Source of the DNA: Streptomyces scopuliridis RB72
GTDB lineage: Bacteria > Actinomycetota > Actinomycetes > Streptomycetales > Streptomycetaceae
Assembly (NCBI RefSeq): GCF_000718095.1
Contig: NZ_JOEI01000005.1
Location: 62,001 to 126,000, forward strand
Direction: 5' to 3'
Length of the DNA: 64,000 nt
Shown here: piece by piece, positions 25,885-34,224 of the stretch
Layout of the letters: every line of letters starts with the position of its first letter
Numbering within the stretch: the first letter of the stretch is position 1
The notes under the pieces: model-generated
Seen by the model: only the letters and a program-made list of their open reading frames with translations
Database searches by the model: none
Told to the model about the DNA's origin: nothing
Translations under genes and position numbers: made by a program

Positions 25885-28523
25885 TCGGAATGTGGCTCTC
25901 CGGGCTGCTGCGGGTACGCGGCGGCCGGCTCCTCGCCACCGCGTCGGGCGTCATGGTGGCCGTCGCGCTGCTGTCCCTGCTCGGCGGCTTCCTCTCCCAG
26001 ACCCGCGCCACCATGACCTCCCAGTCGGTACGGACGGTGTCCGTGGACTGGCAGGTGCAGGTGGCCGACGGCGCCGATCCGAACGCGGTGCTGTCCACCG
26101 TGCGCGGACTTGACGGTACGAAGGCCGCGCTGCCGGTCGGCTACGCGGGCACGAGCGGCCTGGAGGCGCGGACGGGAGGCACCCTCCAGACCACCGGTCC
26201 CGGGTCCGTGCTCGGGCTGCCCGCCGACTACGCACGCACCTTCCCCGGCGAGATCCGCGTCCTCGCGGGACACGGCCAAGGCGTGCTGCTCGCCCAGCAG
26301 ACCGCCGCCAACCTGCACGCGGCTCCCGGCGACACCATCGCGGTCAAGCGCGCCGGACTGCCCGCCGTACGGCTGCGGGTGGACGGTGTCGTGGAACTCC
26401 CGCTCGCCGACTCCCTGTTCCAGAAGGTCGGCGCTCCGCCGCAGTCCCAGCCGTCGGCCCCGCCGGACAACATCGTGCTGCTCCCCCAGCGGACCTGGCA
26501 CACCGTCTTCGATCCGCTCGCGGTCCCGCGGCCCGACCTGGTACGGACGCAGATCCATACCCTGCGCGGCCACGGCCTGCCGCCCGACCCGGCCGCCGCG
26601 TACACCGCGGCCACCGGCAGCGCGCACAACGCGGAGGTACGGCTCGCCGGGGCCGGGCTGGTCGGTGACAATCTGGGCGCCGTGCTGGACGCCGCCCGCG
26701 CCGACGCCCTGTACGCGCAGCTGCTCTTCCTCTTCCTCGGCGTACCCGGCTCCGTACTGGCGGCGGCCCTGACCTGGGCGGTCGCCCAGGCCGGCGCGGG
26801 CAGGCGGCGCAAGGAGCAGGCGCTGCTGCGGACCAGGGGCGCGACGGTACGGCAGCTCGTCGGGCTCGCGGCGGTGGAGGCCGTCGTCGTCGCCGTGGCG
26901 GGGACGGCGGGCGGGCTGGCGCTGGCCGCGCTGGTGGGCCGCGTTGCGCTCCACACCGCCGGGGTGCCCCTGTCCTGGGCCCTCGCCGCGTCGGCCGTGG
27001 GGTTCGGGGTGGCGGGCGCGACCGTACTGCTGCCCGCGCGCTACGACGCACGCCGCGCGACCGTCGCGTCCGGCCGTACGGCGGTGGCGCGCCGCCCGGC
27101 GCCGCACCCCGCGTGGTGGGCGATGGCCGCCGTCCTCCTGGCCGGCTCGCTGGCGGTCTTCCGCGCGACCAGTACGACCACGTACGCCCTGGTCCTCGCA
27201 CCCGAGGGCACCGCGTCCCTCTCCGTGGACTACTGGGCCTTCGCGGGACCGGCCCTGCTGTGGGCGGGCGGCGCGGTGCTGGCCTGGCTGCTGGCCGATC
27301 TGCTGCTGCGGCGCGGAAGGCCGCTGCTCCAGCGGCTGTTCCGGCCCGCGGCGGGGGCGCTGGCGGGGACGGTCGCGGCCGGTGTCTCGCGGCAGCGCGG
27401 CGCCGTGCTGCGCTCCGTCGTCCTGCTGGCCCTGGCCTGCGCGTTCGCCGCGTCGACCGCCGTGTTCAACTCCACCTACCGTCAACAGGCCGAGGTGGAC
27501 GCGGTGTTGACCAATGGCGCCGATGTCACGGTCACCACCTCGACGAACGGCGCCACCGGGACCGCGGACGCGGCGAAGCTGGCCGGGGTGCCCGGCGTAC
27601 AGCATGTGGAACCGGTCCAGCACCGGTTCGCGTACGTCGGCGCCGATCTCCAGGACCTGTACGGGGTCCAGCCGAAGAGCATCGTGTCGGCCGGGCGTTT
27701 GCAGGACGCCTACTTCTCCGGCGGCACCGCGAGCGGCTTGATGGACCGGCTCGCGCGGCGGCCCGACGCGCTGCTGGTGAGCGCGGAGACCGCGCACGAT
27801 TTCCAGCTCCGTCCCGGGGATCAGGTCCGGCTGCGGCTGACGGACGCGCGAACGGGCGGGCCCCGGACGATCCCGTTCCATTTCGCCGGTGTCGTCAAGG
27901 AGTTCCCGACCGCGCCAAAGGACAGCTTCCTGGTCGCCAACTCCTCGTACATCGCCCGTACGACGGGCAGCGCGGCCGTCGGAACCCTGCTGGTCGACAC
28001 GGGCGGCACGGCCCAGCAGTCCGTCGCGGCGCGGGCCAGGACCCTGCTCGGACCGAACGCGCATGTCACGGATCTGCCGTCGTCACGTACGGTCATCGGC
28101 TCCAGCCTGACGGCCGTCGATCTCGCCGGGCTGACCCGGGTCGAGCTGGGCTTCGCGCTGGTGATCGCGGCGGCGGCGGGCGGTCTGGTCCTGGCGCTCG
28201 GGCTCGCCGAGCGGCGGCGCACACTGGCCCTGGCGTCGGTGCTGGGGGCCAGGGGCCGTCAGCTGTCGGGGTTCGTGTGGAGCGAGGCGGCCCTGGTCGC
28301 CGTGGCGGGCGGCGCCTGCGGCGCGGTCCTGGGGTGGTCGCTGTCGCAGATGCTGGTGAAGGTGCTCTCCGGGGTCTTCGATCCGCCGCCGTCGCAGGTC
28401 GCCGTTCCCTGGGCGTATCTGCTGGCGACGGCCGCTGTCACGGTGGCCGCGCTGGCGGCGGCGGCCTGGGCGGCCGTACGTCACGCGCGGCGCCCTCCGC
28501 TCACCGAGCTACGGGAGCTGTGA
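25881..28523 (+). CDS. Large FtsX-like ABC permease (MacB family)
   Basis: 880 residues with two FtsX-type modules. An N-terminal helix (about 15-37) and large extracytoplasmic domain are followed by helix groups near residues 280-400 and 450-500, then a second outer domain and a last three-helix group (about 755-880). This is the architecture of single-polypeptide MacB-like permeases in actinobacteria. They move no substrate through the membrane but couple ATPase strokes to outside events such as antibiotic or lipid extrusion. Substrate unknown. A strong terminator follows. Confidence 0.9.
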   Translation: MIGMWLSGLLRVRGGRLLATASGVMVAVALLSLLGGFLSQTRATMTSQSVRTVSVDWQVQVADGADPNAVLSTVRGLDGTKAALPVGYAGTSGLEARTGGTLQTTGPGSVLGLPADYARTFPGEIRVLAGHGQGVLLAQQTAANLHAAPGDTIAVKRAGLPAVRLRVDGVVELPLADSLFQKVGAPPQSQPSAPPDNIVLLPQRTWHTVFDPLAVPRPDLVRTQIHTLRGHGLPPDPAAAYTAATGSAHNAEVRLAGAGLVGDNLGAVLDAARADALYAQLLFLFLGVPGSVLAAALTWAVAQAGAGRRRKEQALLRTRGATVRQLVGLAAVEAVVVAVAGTAGGLALAALVGRVALHTAGVPLSWALAASAVGFGVAGATVLLPARYDARRATVASGRTAVARRPAPHPAWWAMAAVLLAGSLAVFRATSTTTYALVLAPEGTASLSVDYWAFAGPALLWAGGAVLAWLLADLLLRRGRPLLQRLFRPAAGALAGTVAAGVSRQRGAVLRSVVLLALACAFAASTAVFNSTYRQQAEVDAVLTNGADVTVTTSTNGATGTADAAKLAGVPGVQHVEPVQHRFAYVGADLQDLYGVQPKSIVSAGRLQDAYFSGGTASGLMDRLARRPDALLVSAETAHDFQLRPGDQVRLRLTDARTGGPRTIPFHFAGVVKEFPTAPKDSFLVANSSYIARTTGSAAVGTLLVDTGGTAQQSVAARARTLLGPNAHVTDLPSSRTVIGSSLTAVDLAGLTRVELGFALVIAAAAGGLVLALGLAERRRTLALASVLGARGRQLSGFVWSEAALVAVAGGACGAVLGWSLSQMLVKVLSGVFDPPPSQVAVPWAYLLATAAVTVAALAAAAWAAVRHARRPPLTELREL

Positions 28524-28535
28524 GGGGCCAGTACC

Positions 28536-28576
28536 CCGGGGGCCGCGGGCGGCGACGCGCCGTCCGCGGCCCCCGG
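28536..28576. terminator. Strong 18-bp hairpin terminator
   Basis: CCGGGGGCCGCGGGCGGC (28536-28553) pairs with GCCGTCCGCGGCCCCCGG (28559-28576) with one G-U pair and a 5-nt loop. It lies 12 bp after the permease stop and 31 bp beyond the stop of the convergent response regulator, so it may end both transcripts. Confidence 0.85.
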
Positions 28577-28596
28577 TCATGTCGTCACGTCAGAGC

Positions 28597-28618
28597 TCAA
28601 CCGGGGGTCAACCGGGGG
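28597..28618 (-). repeat. 11-bp tandem repeat spanning a stop codon
   Basis: TCAACCGGGGG occurs twice (28597-28607 and 28608-28618). On the minus strand the unit contains the TGA stop of the response regulator, so the stop codon and the codons before it are duplicated. Confidence 0.85.
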
Positions 28619-29264
28619 TCCCGAGCCCGGCGTCCCTGGCCAGCAGGGCTGCCTGGACGCGGTTTCCGGCGTCGAGTGCCGTCAGGATCCGGCTGATGTG
28701 CGCCTTGACGGTGCTCTCGCGCATCCCGAGCGCCGTCGCGATCTCCGCGTTGGAGCAGCCCAGCGCGAGCCGCGCCAGAACGTCCGTCTCGCGCGGTGTC
28801 AGCCGGGTGAGCTTGGCGCGCGCCGCCAGCGCCGCGGGCCGTTCGGCGTGGTGGTAACGGTCGATCAGCCGACGGGCCGCGGCGGGGTGCAGCATGCCCT
28901 GGCCGGCCGCGACCACATGGACCGCGCGGATGATCTCCAGCGGATCGGTGTCCTTGAGCAGAAAGCCGTCCGCGCCCGCGGCGAGCGCGTCGTAGACGTA
29001 CTCGTCCAGGTCGAAGGTGGTCAGGGTGATCACCCGCGGCGGGGCCGGGAGCGCGCGCAGCCGCCGGGTCGCCGCGATACCGTCCATACGCGGCATCCGT
29101 ATGTCGACCAGCGCGATGTCGACGCGGTGCCGGCCCGCCTGCTCGACGGCGGCCAGCCCGTCCGCCGCCTCACCGACGACGGTCAGTTCCGGGTCGGTGG
29201 TCAGCAGATCGACAAGACCGAGCCGCACCAGGGCGTCGTCGTCCGCCACCAGGACGTTGATCAC
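28608..29264 (-). CDS. NarL/LuxR-type response regulator
   Basis: 218 residues. Receiver domain with acidic pair DDD (8-10), phosphoacceptor Asp54 in ALVDIRMPRMDG and the switch Lys in FLLKDTDP. A LuxR helix-turn-helix near 150-205 reads LTPRETDVLARLALGCSN, then STVKAHISRILTAL. It forms a pair with the sensor kinase upstream, sharing a GTGA overlap. It is convergent with the lipoprotein-ABC operon, which is a plausible target. Confidence 0.92.
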   Translation of the reverse strand: MINVLVADDDALVRLGLVDLLTTDPELTVVGEAADGLAAVEQAGRHRVDIALVDIRMPRMDGIAATRRLRALPAPPRVITLTTFDLDEYVYDALAAGADGFLLKDTDPLEIIRAVHVVAAGQGMLHPAAARRLIDRYHHAERPAALAARAKLTRLTPRETDVLARLALGCSNAEIATALGMRESTVKAHISRILTALDAGNRVQAALLARDAGLGTPG

Positions 29265-30505
29265 GATGCGGCCTCTCGTGACGCGGCCGCCGTGGAAAGG
29301 TCGAGGGAGGCCACGGGCAGCCGGGCGGCGAGCCGCCAGCCGCCCCCGGTGGCACCCGCGTGCAGATGACCGCCCAGCGCCGCGACGCGCTCCGCCAGAC
29401 CGATCAGACCGTACCCACCGGGTGTCCGTGCGCCACCCAGTTCCTCAGGGCCTCCGGACGTGGGGAAGGCTTCCCCGGCGGGCCCGTTGACCACCTCGAC
29501 CGTCGTGGCGGGCGGCCCGTAATGCACACGCACGGCGACCGGCGCCGCGTACGCGTGCTTGCGCGCGTTGGTCAGGGCTTCCCGTACGAGCCGGTGCACC
29601 GCCAGGCGGTGGGAGGTGGAGGTGCTGCCCGCATCGCCGGACACCGTCGACTCGATCAGCTGTCCGGCGGCGCGTGCCTCGCCGAGCAGTTCGGCCAGAT
29701 CCTGGAGCGCCGGGGCCGCCACGGCCGCCCCATGCGCTCCGGCAGCACCGGCCGTCCCGGCGGGCCGGTCCTCGGAGCGCATCGCCCCGAGCACCTCGCG
29801 CAGATCGTCCAGCGCCTGCCCGGCCGTGCTCCGCAGCAGGGCGATCCGTTCCACGGTGGCCGGGGGCATCCCCTCCCCGCGCAGCTGGAGCACCCCGGCG
29901 TGCAGCATCAGCAGGCTCAGCCGGTGGGCGAGGACATCGTGCATCTCGCGGGCGATGCGCGACCGTTCGGCCAGTCTCGCCTGTTCCGCGCGGAGTTCGC
30001 GCTCCACCCGCAGCTGTTCCACCTGGTCCGTCAGGGCCTCCAGCAACCGGCGCCTGCTGCCCAGCCACATGCCGAGCGCCAGCGCGAGACCGATGAGCAC
30101 GGAATTGCCGAAGCTCGCGTTGGTCCAGTTGCTCAGCCGCCCTCCGGAGAGCGGCTGCCCCCGGGTCAGCGCGACGGCGAGCCATGGCAGCCCGGCGGTC
30201 AGGACGATCCCCAGAAACACCCACACCTCGCGCAGCCTGCCGCGCGAGGAGAAGTGGTACAGCGTCACCAGCAGCGGCAGCAGGGCGCCCAGGGCCGCCG
30301 ACGCGAGCGCCACGCCCGCCGCCGCACGGGGATACCGGTGGCGGCCGAGGGCCGCGAACGAGGCGATCACCGCCACATACGGCGCGGGATCCGCGAGCGT
30401 GTCACCGGCCGACCGGTAGCCCTCCAGTACGGACATCAGGGCGAGCGCCACCGCCGACGGTGCCTCCACCCACAGCGGCATTCTGCGTCCGGGCTCGGAT
30501 TTCAC
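29261..30505 (-). CDS. Sensor histidine kinase (HisKA_3 / NarL-partner type)
   Basis: 414 residues. About five membrane helices in the first 150 residues with little outside sequence, an intramembrane-sensing layout. A coiled segment leads to the HisKA_3 phosphorylation helix with His189 in AREMHDVLAHRLSLLM. The ATPase domain ends in GGYGLIGLAERVAALGG; the usual N-box is in VREALTNARKHA. Layout resembles kinases that sense cell-envelope antibiotics next to ABC exporters. Co-translated with its regulator. Confidence 0.9.
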   Translation of the reverse strand: MKSEPGRRMPLWVEAPSAVALALMSVLEGYRSAGDTLADPAPYVAVIASFAALGRHRYPRAAAGVALASAALGALLPLLVTLYHFSSRGRLREVWVFLGIVLTAGLPWLAVALTRGQPLSGGRLSNWTNASFGNSVLIGLALALGMWLGSRRRLLEALTDQVEQLRVERELRAEQARLAERSRIAREMHDVLAHRLSLLMLHAGVLQLRGEGMPPATVERIALLRSTAGQALDDLREVLGAMRSEDRPAGTAGAAGAHGAAVAAPALQDLAELLGEARAAGQLIESTVSGDAGSTSTSHRLAVHRLVREALTNARKHAYAAPVAVRVHYGPPATTVEVVNGPAGEAFPTSGGPEELGGARTPGGYGLIGLAERVAALGGHLHAGATGGGWRLAARLPVASLDLSTAAASREAAS

Positions 30506-30779
30506 CCCGTCATCCTAGAGACGCGGGTACGCGGCGTACCCCCGCCGGACGGACATCGCGACCCCCGACTTTCGTCGGACACCGCCGTCGCACAACAGCC
30601 GATTCCCCGGTGCCTGCCGCTCCCTGGCGTCGCTCGTATGGCTCTTCCACCGCCCCGTACCCCGCTGGTCCGCACCTCACGGTCCGGCGGCTCACCGTCC
30701 GGTACCTCACACACCGGCATACCCCCGGCCGCCGGCGCGCGGGTCCGGCGTACCCCGGCCCGGCGGCTCGCCGACCGGG

Positions 30780-31157
30780 GGGCTGTTCTTCGCCGAGACA
30801 CTGCGGACGTTCCGTACGACCGGCGCCGTGACGCCCAGCGGGCGCCCGCTCACCCAGGCGCTCGCCGCGCCGCTGGCGGACCGTACCGGGCGGCCCCGCG
30901 CCGTGGCCGACCTGCTCGCGCGCTATCTGACCGCGCTCAGGCCCGGGGGCCGTCTGACGTACTTCGGCTACCGCGGCACCACGCGGCTGCGTGCGGTGTT
31001 CGGCAGCTCCCGGAGCCTGGCGCGGCACAGCGGGGTCGTGCATGTGCTCGACTCCTTCCAGCGGGCGCATGCCGTCGACTGCCGCACTGTCCGGAGCAAT
31101 GTGCCCCCGGCGCGCGTCTGGCAGCTGAGCGCGCCCGCGACGACGGCTGACCGCTGA
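30780..31157 (+). pseudogene. Methyltransferase relic with central deletion
   Basis: The frame reads GLFFAETLRTFRTTGAV, PSGRPLTQALAAPL, then jumps to LLARYLTALRPGGRLTYFGYRGTTRLRAVFG and ends NVPPARVWQL (quoted in pieces). The first part and last part match the two ends of small class I SAM-dependent methyltransferases (PmtA-like phospholipid methyltransferases). The whole central SAM-binding region (the GxGxG core) is missing between codons near 30885. No start codon with a ribosome site precedes the first part. It cannot fold as an enzyme. Confidence 0.55.
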
Positions 31158-31178
31158 CCGGTACGCCGTGTACGCCGC

Positions 31179-32495
31179 CTATCCGTCGGCCGGAGACGCG
31201 CCATCGGCCGGAGGCGCGGCGATCAGCCAGGTGAAGCGGGGGTGCGGGCGCGGACGGGAGACGAAGAGTCGGCCGCCCTCCGCCTCGGCCAGCGAACGGG
31301 CGAGCGCGAGGCCGATGCCATGGCCCGTGGCGTCCTCCGGGCGGCGCTCGAAGAGCGGCCGGTCGTCGGCGATCCCCGGCCCCTCGTCCTCCACATCGAG
31401 GGCGAGCACACCGCCTGTGTCCCGGACGCGTACGGTCACGGTCCCCCGGCCGTGGCCGCACGCGTTGGCCAGCAGGACATCCAGGATCTGCCGGGCCGCG
31501 CGGCCCGACCCGGCGCCCTCGGGCAGGTCGTCCTCCGCCAGGACCCGCAGCCGCCGGCCCTGGGCGGCCAGCTCGCCGTGCCAGCGGCGCGCGACATCGT
31601 CGAGGAGCGGCGCGAGGTCCAGCGTGGCCCGCTCGGGGGCGTCGCGCGCCAGGATGAGCAGATCGGCCAGGGTCGTCTCCATCGATCCGAGCCGCTCCAG
31701 CGCGGAGGTCATCGCCTCGCGCGGGTCGCCGCCGTCGCCCGCTGCCAACGACGTCTCAAGATCGAGACGTACCCCCGTCAGCGCGGTGCGCAGCTGGTGC
31801 GACACATCGGCGCTGAAGGACCGTTCGCGCTGGAGGAGCTGATCGACCCGTCCCGCCGTGCGGGCCAGGGCGCTCGCGACCGCGTCGGTCTCCGGTATCC
31901 CGGACGGCTCGGCCCGCGCCCCGAGGTCTCCGCCCTCCATCCGGCGCGCCGTACCGGCCAGCGCCTCCAGCGGACGCGCCAGGCGTCTGCTGGAGCGGAG
32001 CGCGAGGACCACTCCCGTACCGACCGCGAGCCCGGCGAGCGCCAGCATGCCGCTCCAGGTCAGCGCGGTCCTGCGGAGCGGCTGCGAGGCGGGGGCGCTG
32101 ACCCGGACCATGGCCCGTACCCGCTCCGCGCCTCCGACGGGGACCGCCACCACCAGGCTGTCGTTCAGGCGCTGCGAGGAGGCCCGGCCCCGTGCGGCCT
32201 CGCGCACCGGCCCGTCGCCCGCCCGGGGACCGTCGCCGAGGACGCGCCGCGCCCCGGGGTCGTAGACCGCGATACGGGTGCCGCGCTCGGCGCGGGGCAG
32301 CTCGACCGGGTCGGAACCAGGTGGCTGTACGGGCCGCGCGGGCAGGCTCACCGCGACCTGTTCGCCGAGCTGCTGCAACTCGCGTACCTCGTCCTGCTGG
32401 TAGAGCCGTAGCACCACGATGCCCAGCGGTACGGCGAACAGCAGCACCGCGCACACCACCGCCACCACGGTCGCCCTCAGGATGCGACGCCGCAC
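31179..32495 (-). CDS. Sensor histidine kinase (HisKA type), partner of the upstream OmpR-type regulator
   Basis: 438 residues. Membrane helix about 8-30, an extracytoplasmic loop of about 115 residues, a second helix about 146-167, then HAMP, and the phosphoacceptor His233 in FSADVSHQLRTALTG. The catalytic domain has ANACGHG (N-box), DVEDEGPGIAD and GHGIGLALARSLAEAEGG. Start GTG 32495 follows AAGGAG. It lies 39 bp after its response regulator, same strand. Confidence 0.92.
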   Translation of the reverse strand: MRRRILRATVVAVVCAVLLFAVPLGIVVLRLYQQDEVRELQQLGEQVAVSLPARPVQPPGSDPVELPRAERGTRIAVYDPGARRVLGDGPRAGDGPVREAARGRASSQRLNDSLVVAVPVGGAERVRAMVRVSAPASQPLRRTALTWSGMLALAGLAVGTGVVLALRSSRRLARPLEALAGTARRMEGGDLGARAEPSGIPETDAVASALARTAGRVDQLLQRERSFSADVSHQLRTALTGVRLDLETSLAAGDGGDPREAMTSALERLGSMETTLADLLILARDAPERATLDLAPLLDDVARRWHGELAAQGRRLRVLAEDDLPEGAGSGRAARQILDVLLANACGHGRGTVTVRVRDTGGVLALDVEDEGPGIADDRPLFERRPEDATGHGIGLALARSLAEAEGGRLFVSRPRPHPRFTWLIAAPPADGASPADG

Positions 32496-32534
32496 GGCCC
32501 GCTCCTTCCCGCTACGGCGTGCCGCCCGGGAGCA

Positions 32535-33233
32535 TCACGGACCGACCGGAGGACCGGGTGGTTCGAGCCGGTAGCCGAACTGCCGCAGCGTCGTGATCCG
32601 TACGAGGTCGCCCAGCTTCCGGCGCAGCGCGGCCACATGCACATCGAGGGTCTTCGTGGGGCCGAACCAGTTCTCGTCCCATACATCGCTCATCAGCTCC
32701 TCGCGGCTCACCGCCTGCCCCGCGCCGAGCGCGAGGCGTACCAGCAGGTCGAACTCCCTGGGCCTGAGCGGCACTTCGCCCCGTGCGGCGGTGGTACAGC
32801 GCCGTGCCGATCTGTCGATCACCAGCGGCCCCAGCCTGATCCGCGCAGGCCCTTCGTGTCCGCCGGGCGCGGCGCGGCGCAGATGGGCCGACACGCGCGC
32901 CTGGAGTTCGGCGAGCCGGAACGGCTTGGTGAGGTAGTCGTCGGCGCCGCACTCCAGGGCCTGGATGACGTCCATCTCGGCGGTACGGGCGGTCAGCACG
33001 ACGAGGACCGCGTCCGGCGCGCGCTCGCGCAGCTGACGGCAGAGTGCGAACCCGTCGATATCGGGCAGCCCGAGGTCGATGAGGAGCAGTTCGGCGGGCC
33101 GTCGCGCGACGCTCTCCAGCGCGGATCCGCCGTCGGGGCACCACCGGGTGTCATGGCCCAGTACGCGGAGGGTGCCGATCAGCCCGGTTCCGATGGCCGG
33201 GTCGTCCTCGACGACCACGATGCGTGCCGCCAT
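32535..33233 (-). CDS. OmpR-type response regulator
   Basis: 232 residues. Receiver with Asp53 in LIDLGLPDIDG and Lys in DDYLTKPF; winged-helix output domain with LRPREFDLLVRL and TLDVHVAALRRKLGD, ending RQFGYRLEPPG. First gene of a regulator-kinase operon. It is divergent from a second OmpR-type pair at 33447; the 213-bp gap holds an 11-bp direct repeat that either regulator could use. Confidence 0.93.
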   Translation of the reverse strand: MAARIVVVEDDPAIGTGLIGTLRVLGHDTRWCPDGGSALESVARRPAELLLIDLGLPDIDGFALCRQLRERAPDAVLVVLTARTAEMDVIQALECGADDYLTKPFRLAELQARVSAHLRRAAPGGHEGPARIRLGPLVIDRSARRCTTAARGEVPLRPREFDLLVRLALGAGQAVSREELMSDVWDENWFGPTKTLDVHVAALRRKLGDLVRITTLRQFGYRLEPPGPPVGP

Positions 33234-33356
33234 GTCACCCACTGCCTCGTGTCCGGGGGAGGGAGCGACGAGCCCCGCCGAGCCCGACGAGCCCCGCCCA
33301 GTCTTTGCCGCGCTTACGGGGCCCCTGCGCCCCGGCGACGATGGTGGACCCGCGAA

Positions 33357-33378
33357 CCTGAACGCCACCTGAACGCGT
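33357..33378. promoter_or_regulatory. 11-bp direct repeat operator between two divergent regulators
   Basis: CCTGAACGCCA and CCTGAACGCGT are adjacent, period 11, identical in their first nine bases. This is the classical head-to-tail site of OmpR-type dimers. The same core occurs four times at 36513-36556. It lies about 55 bp above the -10-like box of the plus-strand regulator. Confidence 0.6.
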
Positions 33379-33433
33379 GGTCCGCGCCGGGGCGGCCCCA
33401 GGGCAGGCATACGCCCGCCCGGTGGCGTCCGGG

Positions 33434-33440
33434 TAATACT
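33434..33440 (+). promoter_or_regulatory. -10 element for a leaderless response-regulator transcript
   Basis: TAATACT is the only AT-rich hexamer in the area and ends 6 nt before the GTG start at 33447. Transcription would then begin at or next to the start codon, giving a leaderless mRNA, which is common in actinobacteria and explains the absence of a ribosome site. Confidence 0.5.
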
Positions 33441-33446
33441 GGCCCG

Positions 33447-34205
33447 GTGACCACCCACCGTGTCCTGGTCGTCGAGGACGACCACGGCCTGCGCGATGTA
33501 CTCGCCCGAGGTCTGCGCGACGAGGACTTCGAGGTCGTGACCGCGGCCGACGGCGTCGGCGCGCTGCGCCGCGTCGATGCCCGGGTGGACGCCGTGGTGC
33601 TGGACATCGGTCTGCCCGACTCCGACGGCCGCGATGTCTGCCAGGCCATGCGCGCCGCCGGAGTCACCGCGCCTGTGGTGTTCCTCACCGCGCGCGACCA
33701 GCTCACCGACCGGCTGTCCGGGTTCTCCTCCGGCGGGGACGACTATCTCGCCAAACCCTTTCACCTGGCCGAACTGGCGGCGCGTATCCGCGCCGCCCTG
33801 CGCCGGGCCGGGCGGGACCCGTCGATCGACACGGGCGGGCTGCGGCTGGATCCGGTACGGCACGAGCTGACCGCGGGCGACGCCGCCGTGTCCCTGACAC
33901 CGACCGAGTTCCGGCTGCTGGCCAGTCTCATGGCCGCTCCCGGCACGGCGGTGCGCCGCCGGGCTCTGCTGCGGGCCGGCTGGCCGGAGGGCGCCCAGGT
34001 CAGCGAGAACACCCTGGACCAGTATCTGACCCGGCTGCGGCGCAAGCTGCGCGAGGCCGGTGCCTCGCACGGCATCAGCACCGTACGGGGCATCGGCTAC
34101 CGCTTCGCGGAAAGCACGGAGCCCTCGGAAAGCACGGAAAGCGCGGCAAGCACGGGTACCGCCGCAAGCACGGGAACCGCGGCGAACACGGACAGCACCG
34201 CATGA
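33447..34205 (+). CDS. OmpR-type response regulator
   Basis: 252 residues. Asp53 in VVLDIGLPDSDG, Lys in DDYLAKPFHL, winged helix with LTPTEFRLLASL, TLDQYLTRLRRKLRE and TVRGIGYRF. The last 25 residues are a Ser/Thr/Glu-Ala tail made of repeated STGTA-type units and are probably disordered. Followed 19 bp later by its kinase. Likely binds the CCTGAACG repeats upstream of itself and at 36513. Start chosen at GTG because a -10 element sits immediately before it. Confidence 0.93.
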   Translation: MTTHRVLVVEDDHGLRDVLARGLRDEDFEVVTAADGVGALRRVDARVDAVVLDIGLPDSDGRDVCQAMRAAGVTAPVVFLTARDQLTDRLSGFSSGGDDYLAKPFHLAELAARIRAALRRAGRDPSIDTGGLRLDPVRHELTAGDAAVSLTPTEFRLLASLMAAPGTAVRRRALLRAGWPEGAQVSENTLDQYLTRLRRKLREAGASHGISTVRGIGYRFAESTEPSESTESAASTGTAASTGTAANTDSTA

Positions 34206-34224
34206 GAAGGCCCGGCGGACGCGG

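Noticed and set aside
25863-28064. 733-codon open frame antisense to the FtsX-like permease
   Set aside because: No membrane segments or motifs, and the permease frame explains the codon bias.
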